Below, piece by piece: positions 54,209-62,791 of a stretch of 64,000 nt of DNA (the first letter of the stretch is position 1; each line of letters starts with the position of its first letter). A program made the translations under genes and the position numbers. The stretch spans positions 1,984,001 to 2,048,000 of the forward strand of contig CBDEGP010000002.1 of the NCBI GenBank assembly GCA_965237875.1. Direction: 5' to 3'. Under the pieces are notes generated by a model, which searched no databases, was not told where the DNA came from, and worked only from the letters and a program-made list of their open reading frames with translations. The DNA comes from DAOUJI01 sp965237875 (GTDB lineage: Bacteria > Chloroflexota > Dehalococcoidia > Lucifugimonadales > JAGWBF01).

Positions 54209-56653
54209 ATGCAGCCGCACGCCGCAGAACCGCAGGTCCTCCCCGGAACGGGCAGCGCGCTCGAGGAAGCCGACAGGCTGAGGGCGGAGAATGAAGCGCT
54301 CCGGCGACGCCTCTCCGGGCTGAGTGAGGCCAGCCTGCGCATCATTGAAAGCCTCGACTTCGACACCGTTCTGCAAGGGGTCATAGACAGCGCCCGCTCG
54401 CTGACCGACGCCCGCTACGGTGCGCTGCTGATCTTCGACGACTCCGGGGGCATAGAGACCCTCATCACGTCCGGCATGACCCCCGAAGAGCGCCGACGCC
54501 TGGGGGACCTGCCCAGAGGACTGGGACTCCTTCAGCACCTGAACGAGATCGAGGAGCCGCTGCGACTGGCGGACCTAGCGGGCCACGCCAGGTCGGTCGG
54601 CTTTCCCAAAGGCCACCCGCCGATGAGGACCTTTCTGGGGACCCCGGTCCGTCATCTGGGAGAGCGTGTCGGCAACATCTACCTCACCGAGAAGGAAGGC
54701 GGCCTGGAGTTCACGCTCGAAGACGAAGAGACCCTGGTGATGTTCGCGTCTCAGGCGGCAATGGCTATCGCCAACGCTCACCGATACAGAGACGAACGTC
54801 GGCTCAGGGCTGACCTTCAGGCTCTGGTCGACACCTCGCCGGTGGGCATCGTGGTCGTTGATGCGGACACGAGGACCGTCACGTCGATCAATCGAGAGAC
54901 GGAACGAATCTACGGCGTCAGGCCTGAGCCCGGCCTTGCTTTGGAGACAGTCCGTGCAAGGACGTTCCTTCGGCGCTTGGACGGCAGCGAACTCACCCTC
55001 GACGAGAACCCGCTGGAACGCGCGCTGCGGTACGGCGAGACCGTGCGAGCCGAAGAGGTCGTCGTCCACCTCCAGGACGGCCGGACGGTCACCGTGCTCA
55101 TGAACGTCACGCCGATCCGCTCGGAAGACGGGAAGATAGTGTCCGCCGTGGCCGTCATACAGGACATGACGCCGCTTCAAGAGTTGGAGCGGCTGCGGGC
55201 CGAGTTCCTCGGCATGGTGAGCCACGAGCTGCGGACCCCGCTCACCACCATCAAAGGGTCCGCCGCCACCGTGCTGGGCGCCTCTTCCACTCTCAGTCCC
55301 GCCGAGATGGGCGAGTTCTTCCGGATCATCGACGAGCAGGCCGACCACATGCGCGTCCTGATCAGCGACCTTCTCGACGTGACCCGGGTCGAGACCGGGA
55401 CTCTGTCGATCACTCCCGGACCCACGGATGTGGCGGATGTGGTCGATCAGGCCAGGAGCGCGTTCCTGCACGGCGGGGCAAGGAACAGTATCGAGGTTGA
55501 CCTCCCGCCGGACCTGCCCCGGGTCGGGGCCGATGCACAGCGGATTGTCCAGGTGCTGGACAACCTCTTCTCCAACGCGTCCAAGTATTCGCCCGAGGGT
55601 TCCGCCATCGGGGTGAGCGCATCGCAAGAGGATGTGTACGTTGCGATCTCCGTAGTGGATGAAGGTAGAGGCGTGGCCTCCGAGCAGCTGACTAACCTCT
55701 TTAGGAAGTTTTTCCGACTCGACGGCGATGACCCGCACCGGCATGTGGGAGGGGAAGGCCTGGGCTTGGCGATCTGCAAGGGGATAGTGGAGGCGCACGG
55801 CGGCCGCATATGGGCCGAGAGCGCCGGACAGGGACTCGGCACGCGGTTCACCTTTACGATTCCCGCGGTCGACGAGGCAGCCAACGGCCCGGAAACCGGA
55901 CTTGGTCAGCTCCCTGACGATCCAGGACGGACGGCGAGAGGGCGGGTGCGCATTCTCGCCGTGGACGACGAGCCGCACATGCTTCGGCTCGTTCGGAACA
56001 CGCTCTCGGAAGCGGGCTATACCCCGATAGTGACCGGCAGCCCGGATGAAGTCGAGCGCCTCATCGAGGCGGAGAAGCCCCACCTCGTCCTGATGGACAT
56101 GACGCTGCCCGGCGCCGACGGAATCGAGTTGACGAAGCGCATCCTGGGGATCATCGACGTGCCGGTCATCTTCCTGTCCGGCCACGACGGAGATCAGGAT
56201 GTCGCACGGGCCTTCGAGGCGGGAGCCGACGACTACATCGTCAAGCCCTTCTCGCCAACCGAGCTGGTGGCGAGAATCGAGGCGGTCCTGCGCAGGCAGA
56301 CGGCGTCCGACAGGACCAAGGCGCGTGAACCCTATCTGCTGGGGGATCTGACGATCAACTACGCCGAACGCCGCGTGACGGTGGCCGGACGGCCGGTGCA
56401 GTTGACCGCCACGGAATACAAGCTGCTCTTCGAGCTTTCGGTCAACGCCGGGCGCGTGCTGACCCACGATCATCTGCTGAGACGGGGTTGGGGGCCGGAC
56501 TACTCCGACGACTCAAGGCTCCTACGCTCCTTCCTCAAGAAGCTTCGCCGCAAGCTGGGCGACGACGCGAGCAGCCCCACGTACATCTTCACCGAGCCGC
56601 GCGTCGGCTACCGCATGGCAAAGCCGGGAGCGAAAGGGATGCCGAGCGCCTAG
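54209..56653 (+). CDS. Hybrid GAF-PAS histidine kinase fused to OmpR-type response regulator
   Basis: An 814-residue fusion. From the amino end: a short coiled coil (about residues 17-40); GAF domain (about 45-190); PAS domain (about 200-325); HisKA with MVSHELRTPL (His339); HATPase with DNLFSNASKY (about 450-460), DEGRGV and GEGLGLAICKG (about 515-524); REC domain with phospho-acceptor Asp630 in LVLMDMTLPGADG and Lys679 in YIVKPFS; and a winged-helix output domain (about 705-805, QLTATEYKLLFELSVNAGRVLT). A complete two-component pathway in one chain, soluble and cytoplasmic (no membrane segment). I chose ATG 54209, eight bases after the minus-10 TATAAT, over an upstream ATG at 54092. degV follows after 13 bp. 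Confidence 0.9.
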   Translation: MQPHAAEPQVLPGTGSALEEADRLRAENEALRRRLSGLSEASLRIIESLDFDTVLQGVIDSARSLTDARYGALLIFDDSGGIETLITSGMTPEERRRLGDLPRGLGLLQHLNEIEEPLRLADLAGHARSVGFPKGHPPMRTFLGTPVRHLGERVGNIYLTEKEGGLEFTLEDEETLVMFASQAAMAIANAHRYRDERRLRADLQALVDTSPVGIVVVDADTRTVTSINRETERIYGVRPEPGLALETVRARTFLRRLDGSELTLDENPLERALRYGETVRAEEVVVHLQDGRTVTVLMNVTPIRSEDGKIVSAVAVIQDMTPLQELERLRAEFLGMVSHELRTPLTTIKGSAATVLGASSTLSPAEMGEFFRIIDEQADHMRVLISDLLDVTRVETGTLSITPGPTDVADVVDQARSAFLHGGARNSIEVDLPPDLPRVGADAQRIVQVLDNLFSNASKYSPEGSAIGVSASQEDVYVAISVVDEGRGVASEQLTNLFRKFFRLDGDDPHRHVGGEGLGLAICKGIVEAHGGRIWAESAGQGLGTRFTFTIPAVDEAANGPETGLGQLPDDPGRTARGRVRILAVDDEPHMLRLVRNTLSEAGYTPIVTGSPDEVERLIEAEKPHLVLMDMTLPGADGIELTKRILGIIDVPVIFLSGHDGDQDVARAFEAGADDYIVKPFSPTELVARIEAVLRRQTASDRTKAREPYLLGDLTINYAERRVTVAGRPVQLTATEYKLLFELSVNAGRVLTHDHLLRRGWGPDYSDDSRLLRSFLKKLRRKLGDDASSPTYIFTEPRVGYRMAKPGAKGMPSA

Positions 56654-56665
56654 TTGGGCGGTCTC

Positions 56666-57516
56666 GTGGCGATTGGAATAGTCACCGATAGCCTGTCCGA
56701 TTTGCTCCCTCCGAGGTTAGGGCCAGCGACATCACGCTCGTGCCCCTATCCGTCGCCATCGGCGGCGAGACCTACAGGGATGGCGTGGACATTACCGCCG
56801 CCCGCTTCTATTCCCTCCTGGAGGAGCTCCCCAGCCTGCCCACCACATCCCAACCCTCCGTCGCCGATTTTCAGGAAGTCTACCGACGGCTGCTGGACCA
56901 GGGCCACCAGGTAGTGTCCATTCACGTGAGCGCCAAGCTGAGCGGCACGCTCAACTCCGCAGCCCAGGCCAGAGAGTCGCTGGGCGCGGCGTCAGGGATC
57001 GAAATCGTGGACTCTCAGCTTGCCGGGGGCGCCCAGGCCCTACTCTCAATCAGCGCCGCGCGGTGGGCTAGGGAAATGTCCGACCACAGCGAAGTGGCGC
57101 GCCGGGTAGAACGGTCGATTGGGCAAAACCACGGCTTTGTCGTGGTCGACACCCTGAAGTATCTGGCAAAGGGCGGACGCATAGGCAAGGCCCAGGCATT
57201 CCTGGGCGGGGCGCTCCAGCTCAAGCCCATCCTGAGCATCCGCGACGGCGAGGCCCACCCCGTGGACCGTCCCCGCACCCGCAGGAGGGCGATGGCCCGG
57301 ATTATCCAGATAGTGCGCGAGCTGGCCCCCATTCACCGAATGCACGTGAGCTACAGCACCGGCCGGGACCATGCCCTGGCCATTCTCGACGGTCTGGCAG
57401 ACCTGGTGGAGCCGGAGCACATTGTCGAGTCCCGGTTTGGCCCAGTGCTGGGAACGCATCTTGGTCCCAACACCATCGGCGTGGCGGTAACGCAAGGGAA
57501 CATCGAGGACGAATAG
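56666..57516 (+). pseudogene. DegV-family fatty-acid-binding protein gene, frameshifted near its 5' end
   Basis: DegV proteins bind a fatty acid and, in Firmicutes, present it to FakA kinase. The frame from GTG 56666 opens AIGIVTDSLSDLLPP, which is the DegV start. The match then moves to the next frame (PSEVRASDITLVPLSVAIGGETYRDGVDI...). The C-terminal 258 codons from 56740 are intact, including SAKLSGTLNSA and KYLAKGGRIGKA. One base is lacking or two are extra near 56708-56720 (CTCCCTCC). It could be a sequencing error or a real lesion. Thirteen base pairs after the kinase gene; probably co-transcribed. Confidence 0.82.
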
Positions 57517-57962
57517 ACCCTCACTTCCGGCTCAGCCGAACAACCGGCGGTGCGCTCACCAGAACCGGAGCGCCGTGGCAGGGTTTGTCATTACCGAGGG
57601 GCAACCCTGAAAATAGAGGCTGGTCCATCTCTGCGTCCGCCAACATCCTGCGGGGCGGAGCAGCCAGAGTTTCTGTGCCAATCGGACTCTCGAGGTGAAA
57701 GAGCCTCCAGCGCTGACGGGCTGGAGGCCCCTAGAGGCTTATCCGGGGGTGCCAGACCGACTCCTTATATCAGGACCTCCCAGCGAAAAGTTCGCACTAC
57801 GGTACGCCTTGGCCCACCAAACTGGGCAAAATCAAGAACCTTCTTGTTGAGGTTCAGGTTGGCCCTGTAGGCCAGCCTCTCGACGCCCTTGTCCCGGCAG
57901 GCGACACCGCTGCTTAGGGCTGGGCGACAGCGCTGTCGGAGACGGCTTTTACCGACTCCACT
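57517..57962. other. Intergenic stretch with degenerate repeat
   Basis: 446 bp without a convincing gene. It contains copy B of the degenerate repeat (57633-57795). The rest shows nothing I can identify. Confidence 0.5.
57633..57795 (+). repeat. Degenerate IS-linked repeat, copy B
   Basis: It matches copy A (35116-35318): GCGTCCG-CAACATC, then GGGGCGG, and GACCTCCCAGCGAAAAGTTC at 57774-57793. The middle is diverged. Confidence 0.6.
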
Positions 57963-58247
57963 TCACCTATTTCCCCCAAGTGGGTCACCGTCGTCCGTTG
58001 GCCGGATGCTGTAGCTGCTCGGTTTCGCGCGCAACTCCTCTCCAAGCCAGCCCTTTACCGTGTCCCACAATTTCTTGAGATGAGGGGCCCGCAAATGGGC
58101 CTGATATGCAACCTCGTCCTGGTACACTTCGTAGACCCAGACCCGGTTGGCGTCCCCGGCGTCTTGGATGACGTCGAACCGGGAGTAGCCTGGCTCGTTG
58201 CTTCCAAGCCTCTTTAACATCGTTGTACCAAACCTTGCAAGGCTCTG
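57963..58247 (-). pseudogene. ABM-domain monooxygenase, N-terminally truncated
   Basis: A third relative of the genes at 26685 and 27030. It keeps NEPGYSRFDVIQDAGDANRVWVYEVYQDEVAYQAHL. An in-frame stop lies about 9 codons before the first ATG (58220), and the first beta strand of the family (about 20 residues) is missing. Likely a broken gene, though a short product from ATG 58220 is possible. Confidence 0.65.
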
Positions 58248-58507
58248 CTACACTAATTTCGGCAGGCCGTGTCCCCTCATGTCATGACACACTCCGACCG
58301 GCTCTCTTGTTCAGAGCAACCACTGGTCACTCACTTGGAGTCAAGCTGGAAGGCGCCGAAAGGCATTGATCAAACTCACACGGAGTTGCTAGGCGAAATG
58401 ACCGTGCGCCACTTCCTATGCGAAGGGCGTGGACGGCATGACCAACCCAAGCGGGCTTTACTTTCGACCATGGTGAGCAGTTGACATCAAGATGAAAGGA
58501 ATCCGAC

Positions 58508-59350
58508 ATGAACTCGACCCGTAAACCTGTCGTTGTCGTCGTAGGGGCGACATCCAAGTGGCAATCAGATGGCCGCAACACCAAACTGGCGCACGGTAAG
58601 GCGCTCGACGACAGCCACATGCCCGTCGGTGTGCGCTGGGGCGTAGGGGGCGCCATATCCCAAAAGTTTGCAAAAGAGGGCTTCTTCGTCGTGCTGACGA
58701 CCCGTAATGCAGCCAATGCGTCTGCGTTGGAGAAAGCAATCCGAGAGCAAGACGGCGAAAGCATGATTGTCGAGCTGGATTTGGCGTCGCGCGACTCCAT
58801 ATCGAAGGCGTTCGCCCAGATTCGAGACCAAGTTGGTGACCCAAACGTCCTGGTTTACAACGCGGGCTACCTGGAGGGGCGTGACCTTCCGCCAGAGAAA
58901 GAACTGCTCGAGCACATCCCGTTCGAAATGTTCGAAACCGCCCAGCACATCTCCAGCAGTGGACCGTTCCTGGTCGCCAAGGAGGTTTTACCCGCCATGC
59001 GGGAGCGGGGCGAGGGATCTTTCCTCGTTTCCAACAACTCGTCGTCCTTGCGCGGAAAAAAGCGCTACACCGGACAGTCGCTGTACTATCCGAGAGTCAT
59101 GATGCGCACGCTGGCGCAGGCGCTGACAGAGGAATATTCCGAGCACGGCGTGCACGTAGCGAACGTCGTGATCGACGGCACCATTGACTCTCCGGGCACC
59201 CGAGCCCTACCGCGCGTCCAGGAGCGGCCCGAATTGGTGATGAATCCCGTAAAGATCGCTGAGGCTTTCTATTATTTGCACACCCAGGACAAGTCCTGTT
59301 GGACCCACGAACTCCAATTGACTCCATTTTCGACCAAGCCCAGCTTTTAA
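58508..59350 (+). CDS. SDR-family oxidoreductase with insertion in the glycine-rich loop
   Basis: A 280-residue SDR. The N-terminal strand VVVVVGATSKWQSDGRNT carries, instead of a compact TGxxxGIG, an about 20-residue insertion ending GVRWGVGGAISQKFAKEG (about residues 12-55). NVLVYNAGYLEGRD (NAG near 118) is standard. The Tyr-x-x-x-Lys region reads RYTGQSLYYPRVMMRTLAQAL, with no Lys at the expected place. So cofactor binding looks adapted and catalysis doubtful or unusual. GATGAAAGGAATCC is the weak upstream ribosome region; AAAGGA lies at eight bases. No obvious operon. Confidence 0.8.
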   Translation: MNSTRKPVVVVVGATSKWQSDGRNTKLAHGKALDDSHMPVGVRWGVGGAISQKFAKEGFFVVLTTRNAANASALEKAIREQDGESMIVELDLASRDSISKAFAQIRDQVGDPNVLVYNAGYLEGRDLPPEKELLEHIPFEMFETAQHISSSGPFLVAKEVLPAMRERGEGSFLVSNNSSSLRGKKRYTGQSLYYPRVMMRTLAQALTEEYSEHGVHVANVVIDGTIDSPGTRALPRVQERPELVMNPVKIAEAFYYLHTQDKSCWTHELQLTPFSTKPSF

Positions 59351-59457
59351 GGGCGGCCTCTGGGCGCTGACAACTCGGGCATCCCAACTTTAGGATCAGC
59401 CTGGTCTACGGGTCTGCCGGTCCCATTGCTCTAAGACTAACTTTTGCACTCGTCGAG

Positions 59458-59469
59458 GGGTAATTACCC
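59458..59469. promoter_or_regulatory. 12-bp palindrome upstream of the LLM gene
   Basis: GGGTAATTACCC is a perfect palindrome 42 bp before the ATG at 59512. It may be an operator for a dimeric regulator. Low support. Confidence 0.35.
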
Positions 59470-59511
59470 TGCGCAGGTGGGCCACTTGAAAGAATCGGAA
59501 GGAGTGTTCGC

Positions 59512-60576
59512 ATGGATGTCGGAATGATGATGATCTTCTCGAGTTACGGCTGGGAAGAAGGGGCGGACGGCCAGATGTGGGAGGAGGAGTTGCGCCTTGG
59601 TGAAATCGCCGCCGATTTGGGGTTCGATTGCCTTTGGTCCGCAGAGCATCATTTCAACGATTATTCCTTCGTGCCGGACAATATCCAGCTAATGACCCAC
59701 GTTGCAGCGAAGCATCCCGATATCGGTGTAGGGACAGCCGCCGTGATCCTTCCCTGGCATGACCCTTTACGTGTGGCCGAAAATGCTGCCGTTCTCGACT
59801 TGTTGAGTAATGGCCGACTTCGGCTCGGGTTGGGGCGAGGCCTTGCTCGGCGTGAATTCGAGGTCTTCGGCATCAGCATGGACGAATCGCGGGAACGCTT
59901 CGACGAATCGGCGCCGATGATTGTCGAGGCTCTCGAGACAGGGTTCATTGAAGGCAACGGGACTTACTACAAGCAGGCCCGCACGGAAATCAGGCCCCGG
60001 CCGCAGCATTCCTTCGACGGGCGAATCTACGCCGTCGCCGCTAGCGACGAATCGGTTAACTCCGCAGCCAAACTCGGCGCACATATCATTATGTTCGCTG
60101 ATCGACCTTGGGAAATGCGGATGCCGGGGATCGAGCGAGGTCGTGCCTTACACCGGGAATATCACGGCACGGAGCCACCCGCCCTGATGCTCACCGAATT
60201 CGTCGTCTGCGGCGCTGATCTTGCCCAGTGTGAGGAAGAAGCGCGCCAATATCAAGGCAAGTTTGTCGAAAGCAACTTTTATCACTACGAATTTCTCGGC
60301 GATCACTTCAAGTCGGTAAAGGGTTACGACGCTTATCAACAGAAGGCCGAAATCGCGCGGTCCGCCGGTCTCGAAGGTGCGGTCGACGGTTTCATGAAGG
60401 CGGCAAGCTGGGGCACGCCGGACAAGATTCTGCGGGGGCTTGAGGACCGCCGGAACCTGCTCGGCGATTTCGAGTTGAACGTCGCCTTCCGCTTTGGCGG
60501 CGCTCCTTATCATATTTCGGAGCGGGGCTTGAAGCTCTTCGCTAAGGAAGTGTTGCCGGTTCTGAAATCCTGGTAG
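59512..60576 (+). CDS. LLM-class flavin-dependent oxidoreductase
   Basis: A 354-residue luciferase-like monooxygenase. The TIM-barrel pattern is clear: LGFDCLWSAEHHFNDYSF (His-His near residues 47-48), GVGTAAVILPWHDPLRVAENAAVLDLLSNGRLRLGLGRG, and later AASDESVNSAAKLG with the flavin-binding loop. The enzyme uses reduced FMN or F420 with O2 or another substrate. Such enzymes are abundant in SAR202 genomes, where they are proposed to oxidise recalcitrant organic matter. GGAAGGAG precedes the ATG. Substrate unknown. Confidence 0.92.
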   Translation: MDVGMMMIFSSYGWEEGADGQMWEEELRLGEIAADLGFDCLWSAEHHFNDYSFVPDNIQLMTHVAAKHPDIGVGTAAVILPWHDPLRVAENAAVLDLLSNGRLRLGLGRGLARREFEVFGISMDESRERFDESAPMIVEALETGFIEGNGTYYKQARTEIRPRPQHSFDGRIYAVAASDESVNSAAKLGAHIIMFADRPWEMRMPGIERGRALHREYHGTEPPALMLTEFVVCGADLAQCEEEARQYQGKFVESNFYHYEFLGDHFKSVKGYDAYQQKAEIARSAGLEGAVDGFMKAASWGTPDKILRGLEDRRNLLGDFELNVAFRFGGAPYHISERGLKLFAKEVLPVLKSW

Positions 60577-60811
60577 ATGTTAAATATTCCGCTCCGTCAC
60601 CTCAGGTATTGAGGGCGCCTGTTTTTCATGCAATGTCCGGACTCGATATGGATGGGCCCACCTCACCACAAGATTCTAAACGTGCCGGACAAGCTTCCAA
60701 AGCGACAGCAGGACCAGTCCAAACTGATGCTGCGTACCATCCCCTACGCTCAGCCTCTGTCCGAGTCTGATCGGCTCAGGACGGTGTTTACCGGATGGCG
60801 GCGCGAGAGAC

Positions 60812-61138
60812 CACTCCTACGAGGCGGCCTCTGAGCCCCTCGAACGGGACTGGGGCCGCATGGTCACCTTCTAAGACTTCCCCAAGGAGCGCTAGCGGCG
60901 CCTTCGGACGACGAACCCGGTGGAATCGCCCTTCGCTGCGCTGAGACTTCGTACCGATGCCGCCAAGCGCTACAATAGGGTCGCTCGGGCGATAGCGGTG
61001 ATCTGGAAGATGTTGATGGTCACCGAACAGCGCCTTAGACGTATGAAGGCCCCTGAACTGATGGAAGATGTCTATCTCGGCACCCAATATGCGGATGGAA
61101 TCGCCATTCAATCAACGGGTGGGAAGGTCGCCGCCTGA
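60812..61138 (+). pseudogene. IS256-family (mutator-type) transposase C-terminal remnant
   Basis: A plus-strand frame reads LERDWGRMVTF-stop-DFPKER-stop-RRLRTTNPVESPF then ALRLRTDAAKR and VIWKMLMVTEQ. This is the C-terminal end of IS256-type transposases. Two in-frame stops (TAA about 60872, TAG about 60893) replace Tyr and Trp codons. The remainder of the transposase is absent. The last in-frame stop, TGA, at 61136-61138, lies 46 bp before the PLP gene. Confidence 0.85.
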
Positions 61139-61184
61139 TCTCGTTTACACACCTATTGACGTAACCTCGGCTAAAGGAGGCAAT

Positions 61185-62288
61185 ATGCGCGACGCTACGC
61201 GAGTTCTTCATGCGGGACTTCCACAGGTGCAACAAGGCGCACCTTTTTTGCCAGGCCCCACGTTTGCGGCGCCGTACCATCTCAGCGGGGACCCATTGAA
61301 TTCGCCATACCAGTATGGAAGGAACGACAACCCCACATGGGCGGCTTACGAGCAGGCTCTCGGGGAATTGGAAGGAGGGCCGACGGTATTGTTTAGCTCT
61401 GGGATGGCCGCCGTTACAGCCATGCTAGCCGTCGCGCTATCAAGGGGTGACACGGTAGTCATGCCTTCTGATGGCTATTACGCGGCCCGCTCATTAGCCA
61501 GCGATTTTTCTGAGCGGCTCGGTGTGGAACTTCGCCTAGCTCCAACTGCCAACGATGTGCAGGCATCGCTGGTTCGCGACGCGAAGCTAGTGTGGCTGGA
61601 GTCTCCGACCAATCCTGGGCTAGACGTGTGTGATATCAAAAACATGGCTCGTGCGGCCCATGAAGCTGGGGCGCTGGTGGTGGTCGATAACACCACCGCC
61701 ACCGTACTCGGACAACGGCCACTGGAGCTGGGAGCGGACTTTTCGCTTGCTTCTGATACCAAAGGTATGACTGGGCATAGTGACATCCTCCTTGGCCATG
61801 TGGCTGCAAAAGATCCCGCGTGGGCGGAGCGACTTAGGGCATGGCGCAGTCAGACGGGTTCTATTCCTGGGCCTATGGAGACATGGTTGGCTCACCGTTC
61901 ATTGGCAACGTTGGACGTAAGGCTGGAGCGGCAGTGCAACAACACCCTGGCCATTTCCGAGTTCCTATTGTCAAGGCCGGAAGCATCGATGGTGCGCTAT
62001 CCTGGATTGGCGTCAGACCCTGCACATGAAGTCGCTACGAGACAAATGTCCCGCTTCGGTATGATCGTTACCTTCTGCCTAGAATCTCGTGAGAAGGCCG
62101 ATCGCTTTCTCCGGGCCAGCACCCTCGTCTGGGAAGCCACGAGCTTTGGGGGCGTCCATACTACTGCGGAAAGGCGTGGCCGCTGGGGCGGCGATGAAGT
62201 TCCCGAAGGGTTCATCCGGATGAGCGTCGGCTGTGAAGATGCCGAAGACCTCGCGGCTGATCTAAGCCGAGCGTTTGCAGCACTATGA
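61185..62288 (+). CDS. Cys/Met-metabolism-type PLP-dependent enzyme (cystathionine gamma-lyase/synthase family)
   Basis: A 367-residue fold-type I PLP enzyme. It has the AYxxQALGELEGG-like YEQALGELEGGPTVLFSSGMAAVTA cofactor-phosphate segment (about residues 55-80), LVVVDNTTATVLGQRPLELGADF with the PLP-binding Asp (about 168), and the Schiff-base Lys193 in SDTKGMTGHSD. Activities in the family include cystathionine gamma-synthase and -lyase and methionine gamma-lyase; I cannot tell which. The start is chosen at 61185, with AAAGGAGG just upstream; 39 more codons upstream are open but run into the IS256 relic. Confidence 0.9.
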   Translation: MRDATRVLHAGLPQVQQGAPFLPGPTFAAPYHLSGDPLNSPYQYGRNDNPTWAAYEQALGELEGGPTVLFSSGMAAVTAMLAVALSRGDTVVMPSDGYYAARSLASDFSERLGVELRLAPTANDVQASLVRDAKLVWLESPTNPGLDVCDIKNMARAAHEAGALVVVDNTTATVLGQRPLELGADFSLASDTKGMTGHSDILLGHVAAKDPAWAERLRAWRSQTGSIPGPMETWLAHRSLATLDVRLERQCNNTLAISEFLLSRPEASMVRYPGLASDPAHEVATRQMSRFGMIVTFCLESREKADRFLRASTLVWEATSFGGVHTTAERRGRWGGDEVPEGFIRMSVGCEDAEDLAADLSRAFAAL

Positions 62289-62358
62289 TTGTCGCTGCGA
62301 ATAGGCCATGCCTTCGGAGCCCTGCTATAATCCGGTTCACTTTATGGTGGAGACTGCC

Positions 62359-62529
62359 ATGGACCGTGACGCCGTCAAAGCACGGGTCAGGGAGCTCATC
62401 CAAGAGCGGGCCCCAACGATTGTCCAATCCTTCACCATATGGTCGTTGTCCATACAGACCTTGCCAATCTCGGTGTTTACCGGAACCGGTGTCGGTATCA
62501 TCGGCAGGAGCGATGGGACCCTCACTTAA
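62359..62529 (+). CDS. Small ORF (56 aa), possibly the truncated start of a larger gene
   Basis: A 56-residue frame, MDRDAVKARVRELIQERAPT, then VQSFTIWSLSIQTLPISVFTG and a Gly-rich TGVGIIGRSDG end. It has GGTGGAG eight bases before the ATG and a TATAAT at 62326-62331. So expression signals exist. The Gly-rich end resembles the strand-turn that opens trypsin-like protease domains (TGxGVGIIG), and the frame ends soon after. It may be the surviving N-terminus of such a protein. Weak case. Confidence 0.35.
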   Translation: MDRDAVKARVRELIQERAPTIVQSFTIWSLSIQTLPISVFTGTGVGIIGRSDGTLT

Positions 62530-62685
62530 TTCGCCCTTGATCCTGTCCAACTAACCGGATCCATCTCACTCATCGCCTCTCCGTACTCGCTCACGCTCCT
62601 TCTCCTCATGCTCCTCTCCAGTAACATGACTTTTGAAGCAACAATGCCGTCTTCGGTGACCTTATTTATAATACAATTCGGTTCA

Positions 62686-62714
62686 TTGACATAAATATTT
62701 GGGCGACTTACACT
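62686..62714 (+). promoter_or_regulatory. Sigma-70-type promoter for the deacylase-like gene
   Basis: TTGACA at 62686-62691, 17-bp spacer, TACACT at 62709-62714, in an AT-rich stretch 77 bp before the ATG at 62792. Confidence 0.65.
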
Positions 62715-62791
62715 TTACGGTAATCAAGTTGCTCATGTCGTTGCATTTGGGCAAGTTGAAATCGTCACAACTCGTCGTTGGAGGCAATCGC

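Noticed and set aside
54575..56473. 632-codon open frame on the minus strand
   Set aside because: Antisense shadow of the histidine kinase/response regulator gene, which has complete catalytic motifs; the shadow has no family similarity or ribosome site.
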